Of a DNA stretch of 48,433 bases, positions 43,480 through 48,433 are shown one piece after another. The stretch comes from Bacillota bacterium. Its GTDB lineage: Bacteria > Bacillota > Sulfobacillia > UBA8153. Numbering within the stretch: the stretch's first letter is position 1; every line of letters starts with the position of its first letter. The DNA is taken from contig SLSY01000002.1 in NCBI GenBank assembly GCA_007130145.1, positions 1-48,433 of the forward strand, in the 5' to 3' direction. The notes below the pieces were generated by a model. That model was given only the letters and a program-made list of their open reading frames with translations, made no database searches and was not told where the DNA came from. The position numbers were made by a program, and so were the translations under genes.

Positions 43480-44853
43480 GTGAAGCAATATGATGTCATC
43501 ATCGTGGGAGCCGGCCCGGCCGGCATCTTCGCCGCATTGGAACTGGCCGACAACAGCGATTGCAGTGTCCTGCTGGTGGATAAAGGTGGACCGCTGGCAA
43601 AGCGCAAGTGTGTTATGCATACCGGCCAGGCGTGTGCCCGCTGTAGCCCTTGTGGGGTGCTGAGCGGATGGGGAGGCGCCGGAGCATTCAGCGATGGAAA
43701 ACTCACCCTCACCCCTGATTTTGGAGGCTTTCTCAACGACTATTTTGACGCAAGCGATCTCCGGCAAAAGATCCAGTGCGTGGATGAAGTCTATGTGCGC
43801 TATGGGGCCCAAGGGGGCCTCTACGCCGAGACCGCAGCCGAGATCAAAGACTTAGTGCGCTTAGCAGCAGCAGCCGGCCTGCAATTGGTACCGGCCAGTA
43901 TTCGCCACATGGGCACCGACAGGTGCCCCGCCATATTGCAGGGCATGTTCGATCATCTCGAACCACGCGTGGACATTCTCACCGCTACTGAGGTAGAAGA
44001 AATCTTGGCGACAGCAGGCCGCGTGACGGGCGTGCGTACCACAGCGGGGGAATACCGGGGAACGTATGTGATTTGCGCCCCCGGTCGCGAGGGGTCGGAG
44101 TGGTTCGCACAGCAGATCAAACAACTAGGCCTCTCTTTGTCTAACAATCCTGTGGATATCGGGGTAAGGATTGAACTGCCCGCTGTTATTCTGGATCATC
44201 TCACCGAACGGGTATATGAGCCGAAAATTCGTTACTACTCCCGGATGTTTGATGATCTGGTACGCACCTTTTGCGTGTGTCCCCGCGGGGAAGTGGTGGT
44301 GGAGAACAACCGTGGTGTGCTCACGGTAAATGGACATTCGTTCCGGGACCGTCAGACGGAGAACACCAATTTTGCTCTCTTGGTCAGCAAGACCTTCACT
44401 GAGCCTTTCACAGAGCCCATCGCGTATGGGAAGTATATTGCCAGCTTAGCCAACATGCTGGGGGATGGGGTGATGGTGCAGAGGCTAGGCGATCTTTTGG
44501 CCGGCCGCCGCTCCACGGTAAGGCGCCTGAATAAGGGCATGGTGCGCCCCAGTTTGAAAGGGGCAACACCGGGCGATTTGAGTTTGGTACTGCCCTATCG
44601 CCATTTGACCAACATTCTCGAGATGCTCGAGGCCTTGGATAAACTCGCCCCGGGAGTGTATTCGGGCCAGACCCTGCTCTACGGGGTGGAGGTAAAATTC
44701 TACTCCAGCCGTCCGCAGCTTTCAGCGGAATTGGAGACGAACATAGCCAATTTGTTTGCCATTGGCGATGGTGCCGGTGTCACCCGCAGCCTGGCTCAGG
44801 CCTCTGTGTCCGGTATGGTGGCGGCCAAGAGCATCATGAGTCGCTTGCGCTAA
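43480..44853 (+). CDS. NAD(P)/FAD-dependent oxidoreductase
   Basis: 457 residues from the GTG at 43480, with AAGGTGGG upstream. The Rossmann FAD-binding motif DVIIVGAGPAGIFAALEL is at the N-terminus, followed by a cysteine-rich part CARCSPCGVLSGWGGAGAFSDGKL and a C-terminal FAIGDGAGVTRSLAQASVSG. This is the pattern of the COG2509-type flavoproteins found near purA in clostridia. The substrate is unknown. The paired Cys (CARCSPC) could be redox active. Confidence 0.85.
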   Translation: MKQYDVIIVGAGPAGIFAALELADNSDCSVLLVDKGGPLAKRKCVMHTGQACARCSPCGVLSGWGGAGAFSDGKLTLTPDFGGFLNDYFDASDLRQKIQCVDEVYVRYGAQGGLYAETAAEIKDLVRLAAAAGLQLVPASIRHMGTDRCPAILQGMFDHLEPRVDILTATEVEEILATAGRVTGVRTTAGEYRGTYVICAPGREGSEWFAQQIKQLGLSLSNNPVDIGVRIELPAVILDHLTERVYEPKIRYYSRMFDDLVRTFCVCPRGEVVVENNRGVLTVNGHSFRDRQTENTNFALLVSKTFTEPFTEPIAYGKYIASLANMLGDGVMVQRLGDLLAGRRSTVRRLNKGMVRPSLKGATPGDLSLVLPYRHLTNILEMLEALDKLAPGVYSGQTLLYGVEVKFYSSRPQLSAELETNIANLFAIGDGAGVTRSLAQASVSGMVAAKSIMSRLR

Positions 44854-44888
44854 AGAAGTCAAATCACCATGCTAAGGAGGACAAGTGC

Positions 44889-46172
44889 ATGTCGGCAGTG
44901 GTTGTGATCGGGACGCAATGGGGAGACGAGGGGAAGGGTAAGATCACGGATTATCTGGCGAATCAAGCCGATGTGATCGTGCGCCATCAAGGCGGACCCA
45001 ATGCCGGGCATACCGTGGTGGTAGGAGAGCAGGAATACAAGCTGCACTTGGTGCCCTCGGGCATTTTCTGCCCCGGTAAGATGTGCGTCATTGGAAACGG
45101 GGTGGTCATTGATCCCGAGATCTTGGTGCGGGAACTCGATTATCTGAAGGATCTGGGCGTGGATGTGTCAAATTTGCGTCTTTCTCCCGGCGCCCATCTC
45201 ATATTCCCTTATCATGTCATACAAGATCGCCTGGATGAAGATCGCAAGGGGCTTTTACGGTTAGGGACGACCGGGCGTGGTGTCGGGCCGGCCTACATGG
45301 ATAAATTCGCCCGCATTGGTTTGCGATTAATGGATCTGTTGGACCCTGAGATATTCCGGTCGCTGTTTGTTCCGCTATGCGAGCACAAGAGTCATATGCT
45401 GGAGAAGGTTTATGGGGCCGAGCGTGTGGATGCCGACGCGCTGGTTGATCACTATTTATCCTATGGTGACCGCTTGCGGCCCTATGTTGCTGACACGGTG
45501 CGGTTGGTAAACGATGCGCTGGATGAAGGGCAGCACGTTCTCTTTGAAGGAGCACAGGGCACACTGCTGGACGTGGACCATGGTTCGTATCCGTATGTGA
45601 CCTCCTCCTACCCGACGGCGGGCGGAGCGTGCATTGGCGCCGGGGTCGGGCCAACCCGCATCGATCGTGTGATCGGTGTGGCCAAGGCTTATACCACACG
45701 AGTGGGTGATGGCCCACTACCCAGTGAACTGAAGGATGACATCGGTGAAGCCATACGGACCCGGGGACACGAATTCGGAACATCGACGGGACGCCCGCGG
45801 CGAGTGGGTTGGCTAGACACCGTCATTTTGCGTTACTCTGCCCGTGTCAACGGTCTTGGTGGCCTGGCTGTGACACGCTTAGATACCCTGGGTGGCTTTG
45901 ACCCGGTTAAGATCTGTACCGGATATCGTTACAAAGGAGAAAGAATCGCGGACTTCCCCTCCAGCATCACTGCATTGGCAGAGTGCGAGCCTATTCTTGA
46001 GGAGATGGAGGGTTGGGCTGCTGAGTTCCCGCCCGCCGAGACCGAGGCCGATCTTCCCAAGGCTTGTCGAGAATACCTCAAGCGAGTAGAAGAGCTGACC
46101 AACTGCCGTATTTCCATGGTGTCCATTGGACGGGAACGAACGCAGACACTGGCGCTTGAGCCGATCTTTTAG
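44889..46172 (+). CDS. purA: Adenylosuccinate synthetase
   Basis: 427 residues, ATG start after AAGGAGGACAAG. It makes adenylosuccinate from IMP, GTP and aspartate, the first AMP-specific step. The P-loop region is IGTQWGDEGKGKITDYLA, followed by VRHQGGPNAGHTVV, TTGRGVGPAYMDK and FEGAQGTLLDVDHGSYPYVTSS, with TTRVGDGPLPSEL further on. The length is standard. A candidate structured RNA lies right after the stop. Confidence 0.98.
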   Translation: MSAVVVIGTQWGDEGKGKITDYLANQADVIVRHQGGPNAGHTVVVGEQEYKLHLVPSGIFCPGKMCVIGNGVVIDPEILVRELDYLKDLGVDVSNLRLSPGAHLIFPYHVIQDRLDEDRKGLLRLGTTGRGVGPAYMDKFARIGLRLMDLLDPEIFRSLFVPLCEHKSHMLEKVYGAERVDADALVDHYLSYGDRLRPYVADTVRLVNDALDEGQHVLFEGAQGTLLDVDHGSYPYVTSSYPTAGGACIGAGVGPTRIDRVIGVAKAYTTRVGDGPLPSELKDDIGEAIRTRGHEFGTSTGRPRRVGWLDTVILRYSARVNGLGGLAVTRLDTLGGFDPVKICTGYRYKGERIADFPSSITALAECEPILEEMEGWAAEFPPAETEADLPKACREYLKRVEELTNCRISMVSIGRERTQTLALEPIF

Positions 46173-46186
46173 CATCGCTACGGTGA

Positions 46187-46349
46187 GGTTCTGTTCGTAG
46201 CTTATAGGAACCAGGTGCCACAGGGATAAGAGAAGAGAGTCAAAGGGAAGACAGATCCCGGCGACGGTCGGGCCGGGCAATGAGAGTCCGTAAGGACAGA
46301 GAGTCTACTGGTTCTGTGCATAACGGCGCCGCCTCTAAAGAGGCGGCGC
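46187..46349 (+). ncRNA. Candidate structured RNA after purA
   Basis: The 3' region has mutually exclusive pairings: GGTTC at 46187-46191 with GAACC at 46208-46212, or GAACCAG at 46208-46214 with CTGGTTC at 46308-46314. Inside are the hairpin GTCC-GTAA-GGAC (46287-46298) with a GNRA tetraloop, a GC-rich hairpin around CCCGGCG, and at the end an 11-base stem GCGCCGCCTCT/AGAGGCGGCGC (46326-46349) without a T tract. It could be a purA 3' UTR structure, an attenuator for the small ORF that follows, or a stand-alone RNA. I could not match it to any riboswitch or 6S consensus. Confidence 0.4.
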
Positions 46350-46385
46350 TTCGCCTTGGAAACCATCCGGCCCTGAGGGGAGACG

Positions 46386-46547
46386 ATGTCTTACGCGCTA
46401 CGATCTTCTAAGTGCTGGCAGGTGGTCAGGCGAAGGCCGGGCGCAGAACCACTCATGGTGACCGTGGCCGCGAGCCATGGCGATCTTGGGGTCCTCATGC
46501 TCAGGGAGGTACAGTCAGAGCGAAAATTACACGAAGAGTTTGAATAA
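46386..46547 (+). CDS. Unlisted 53-residue small ORF
   Basis: ATG 46386 follows GAGGGGAG within five bases, and the frame stays open for 53 codons to TAA at 46545-46547, too short for the ORF track. The product reads MSYALRSSKCWQVVRRRPGA... and ends in a charged HEEFE tail. No membrane segment. I recognise no family. It follows the candidate structured RNA. A good SD and open frame support it, but coding capacity is not proven; the stop overlaps a promoter's -35 box. Confidence 0.4.
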   Translation: MSYALRSSKCWQVVRRRPGAEPLMVTVAASHGDLGVLMLREVQSERKLHEEFE

Positions 46548-46568
46548 AGGGTGTTTTCCTGGTATGAT
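46540..46568 (+). promoter_or_regulatory. Promoter for the M1-like peptidase
   Basis: TTGAAT, 17 bases, then TATGAT. It lies about 85 bases before the GTG start of the peptidase and overlaps the stop codon of the small ORF. Confidence 0.6.
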
Positions 46569-46652
46569 CTAACAGGCGTACACGAGCCTTTGGTGGCGCG
46601 ATAGGGAGATCAGAAGATATGGAGTGGTTCTGCGGAGAGGAGTGGGTCGTAC

Positions 46653-48200
46653 GTGAGCACCAGACAGAGAGATAGAAGGCCGGTCGATTTCCTCGCGGAT
46701 TCCTTTTGGGCCCCGGCTGAGGCATTAAGGGCCCAATACAACCTGGACGTGGAGATACTGCCCGATGAGAATCGCCTGCGCGGGCAGGGTAGCATTCATC
46801 TGGTCAACCCCCTTGAGGAACCCATCAAGAAGCTAGCGCTAGAAGGCCCCCGCTATGGTCACGGTAGCTACTCGGTGCATACGGTGGGACTTGCCAAGAG
46901 CGAGCGACGCGACGAGCCGGTTCCCACGGTGTTGACGTTACCACGACCGCTCGAATCCGGGGAGACCGTTGTGCTCAAATTGGAATTTGAGACCAGGCTC
47001 ATGGTGGCGGATGAAGGAGTGATGTTGCTCTATCATTGGTATCCGCGTCTTTGGTGGGGTTACCCTACGGCAGATGCTTATCGCGTGAGCATACACAGTC
47101 CTCCGAGCTGGGAAGGGGTAGGAAGCGGTCAGCCCTGCGGCCAGTTCCAGTGGCAGGGTCAGGGTATGCGCACCTTTGGGGCCGCATTGGGGTCTGAGCT
47201 GGAAATACTACGGAAGAATGCGGGACTGACCCGAGTCGCGGCTCTTTCTCGCCGTACCAATCGAGCCGGTGCAGAGCGACTTCTTGAGATCGCATGTGAT
47301 GTGATCCATGTCTGTCGTGATGAGTTTGGCTTCTATCCCCATTCTCATCTGGCCATTACTCCCGGCTACGCCCACAGTGTGGGTGGATTTAACCTGGGAA
47401 CGGGTGTTATTTGCGTCCACAGTCAGCAGGACGTTGCCGCTCAGAGCGATCTTTACTGGCAATGGATCATGGCACACGAGATTGGTCATATGTATTGGGG
47501 GGAGCATATCCTCGAGAAGGGGTCTGATTTTTGGATGCTGGGCGGTCCAAATCACTATGCTGAAGCCCCCGGGTGGTTATGGATCGCCATGGGACTCTAT
47601 GTTGACTGGATGTACTTTCGCCGGCGCAATCTCTCGGCGGCAATGCACGATAAATTGCTGGATCACTACAGGGAGGGGATGCAAAGAGGGCATGACACGA
47701 CGGTGGAGCGTCCTTATGAGCAGCTGGAAGATCCCGGGTTTGACTATAATAATGTGGTGGTGCACGGGAAAGGATTTGCTTTTCTTATGGCTTTGGAAGG
47801 TCTTTTGGGCCAAGAGGCCTTCGGTCGCATATACCGTCGCTGCCTTCGTGAGTATGGGGGACGCCGGCTGGGGCCCGCGCAGTTTCAGCTCCAGTGTGAA
47901 CGCGAGACGGGACAGGATCTGGAGTGGTTCTTCAGCCAATGGCTGCGCTCAAGCCGGTATCCCGGGATGGACATTGACCGAGGGGAGGGCCAGGTTCAAG
48001 TTAAGCCTCGTGGAGGCATGTTGATGCCGGCGCACATAGAGGTGCAGTTTGACGGAGATAAAGTGCAATCAGGGCTCATCGAACGGGTGCCGGGGAATGC
48101 CGAGGTGATCTTGAAGGGTTCGGGAGTTCCCACAGACATTAGGATGGACCCTCCCGTGACTCATGTCGCATCGAGCGGGATGAAAAACGAAGAGGCATGA
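46653..48200 (+). CDS. M1-like zinc metallopeptidase, atypical
   Basis: 515 residues, starting at GTG 46653 after GGAGAGGAG. The N-terminal beta-rich part (YNLDVEILPDENRLRGQGSIHLVNP) is like the N-domain of M1 aminopeptidases. The zinc motif HEIGH lies near residue 274. In M1 enzymes the third ligand is Glu 18 residues further on, but that site here is Gly (HEIGH-MYWGEHILEKGSDFWMLGG); the nearest downstream Glu is at HYAEAPGW, 25 residues after the second His. The exopeptidase motif GAMEN before it is replaced by GGFNLGTG. It therefore may have different ligands or endopeptidase activity. No signal peptide is visible, suggesting a cytosolic enzyme. Confidence 0.75.
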   Translation: MSTRQRDRRPVDFLADSFWAPAEALRAQYNLDVEILPDENRLRGQGSIHLVNPLEEPIKKLALEGPRYGHGSYSVHTVGLAKSERRDEPVPTVLTLPRPLESGETVVLKLEFETRLMVADEGVMLLYHWYPRLWWGYPTADAYRVSIHSPPSWEGVGSGQPCGQFQWQGQGMRTFGAALGSELEILRKNAGLTRVAALSRRTNRAGAERLLEIACDVIHVCRDEFGFYPHSHLAITPGYAHSVGGFNLGTGVICVHSQQDVAAQSDLYWQWIMAHEIGHMYWGEHILEKGSDFWMLGGPNHYAEAPGWLWIAMGLYVDWMYFRRRNLSAAMHDKLLDHYREGMQRGHDTTVERPYEQLEDPGFDYNNVVVHGKGFAFLMALEGLLGQEAFGRIYRRCLREYGGRRLGPAQFQLQCERETGQDLEWFFSQWLRSSRYPGMDIDRGEGQVQVKPRGGMLMPAHIEVQFDGDKVQSGLIERVPGNAEVILKGSGVPTDIRMDPPVTHVASSGMKNEEA

Positions 48201-48319
48201 CGTATCCGTCTCTTATCATGAGGTGAGAAACGAAGTGAGAGAGGACAGCGGGTGAGCTGCTCGGGGTGCACATCAAGCCATATACCTGCAGTGTTGGCTC
48301 GACATACAAGACCAAACCC

Positions 48320-48348
48320 TTGCAATCGCTCGGTGTGTGATTTATAAT
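48320..48348 (+). promoter_or_regulatory. Promoter for tRNA-Gly
   Basis: TTGCAA, 17 bases, then TATAAT, 10 bases before the tRNA-Gly 5' end. Confidence 0.8.
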
Positions 48349-48358
48349 CAGAGAGCGG

Positions 48359-48433
48359 GCGAGAGTAGTTCAGCGGTAGAATATCGGCTTCCCAAGCCGA
48401 GGGTCGCGGGTTCGAATCCCGTCTCTCGCTCCA
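48359..48433 (+). tRNA. tRNA-Gly (anticodon CCC)
   Basis: GCGAGAG pairs with CTCTCGC, discriminator T, and CCA is encoded at the very end of the window. The anticodon loop TTCCCAA gives CCC, and the T-loop is GGTTCGAATCC. Its 5' D-arm AGTTCAGCGGTAGAAT is standard. The tRNA is complete, ending at the last base. Confidence 0.97.

Noticed and set aside
46187-46349. Cobalamin riboswitch, GEMM or 6S RNA
   Set aside because: Fragments such as GGTGCC and GGGAA occur, but the conserved cores in the right order are missing, and there is no terminator T tract.

Overview
The window carries the replication-origin region of an endospore-forming bacterium of the Firmicutes (Bacillota), most like the clostridial, Peptococcaceae/Moorella-type lineages. 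The evidence is gene order (dnaA-dnaN-recF-gyrB-gyrA on one side of oriC; rpmH-rnpA-yidD-yidC-jag-mnmE-mnmG-rsmG-noc-parA-parB on the other), an exact parS site, RemB, and two genes tied to spore formers: a YyaC-type protein and a LonC-type protease. Genus cannot be fixed from sequence alone. GTG and TTG starts with strong Shine-Dalgarno (SD) sites are common.

Layout. 1-1.75 kb holds decayed insertion sequences (two IS3-like remnants and a probable ISLre2-like remnant), then a gene-poor stretch to 2.37 kb. From 16.4 kb back to 2.4 kb everything reads on the minus strand: dnaA, dnaN, recF, dciA-like, remB, gyrB, gyrA, archease, rtcB, mtnP, mtnA, two tRNA-Ser genes each with its own promoter, and a small membrane protein. 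DnaA boxes lie on both sides of dnaA, so the origin looks bipartite as in Bacillus. From 16.9 kb nearly all genes read on the plus strand: ribosome and membrane-insertion genes, tRNA-modification genes, the noc/parA/parB/parS segregation module, alanine racemase, envelope genes (M23 protein, bactofilin, lipid kinase), yyaC (minus strand), a small cluster of unknowns, mscS, ychF, rpsF-ssb-rpsR, DUF2232, rplI, lonC, dnaB, a flavoprotein, purA, a candidate structured RNA with an unlisted 53-codon ORF, an unusual M1-like peptidase and tRNA-Gly.

The standout feature is a complete group II intron (24199-25885) inserted inside the codons for the ATP-binding P-loop of parA: exon 1 ends at ...KGGVG and exon 2 resumes at KTTTA.... 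It has a canonical 5' end, a clear 34-nt domain V and a plausible domain VI with branch point. Its encoded protein keeps the N-terminal RT0 region and the maturase X domain but has lost the RT catalytic motifs (the YADD position reads HEVL, and the PQGG block is gone). It therefore looks like an immobile intron kept for splicing, with a maturase-only protein, on which production of ParA depends. ParB starts downstream and does not need splicing.

Other points for a second look are a GyrA quinolone-pocket sequence with Asn and Arg at positions normally Gly and Ser/Ala, an archease-RtcB RNA-ligase pair coupled to gyrA, an M1-like peptidase without the usual GAMEN motif or third zinc ligand, the RNA/small-ORF locus after purA, and the absence of yaaA and gdpP from their usual places.
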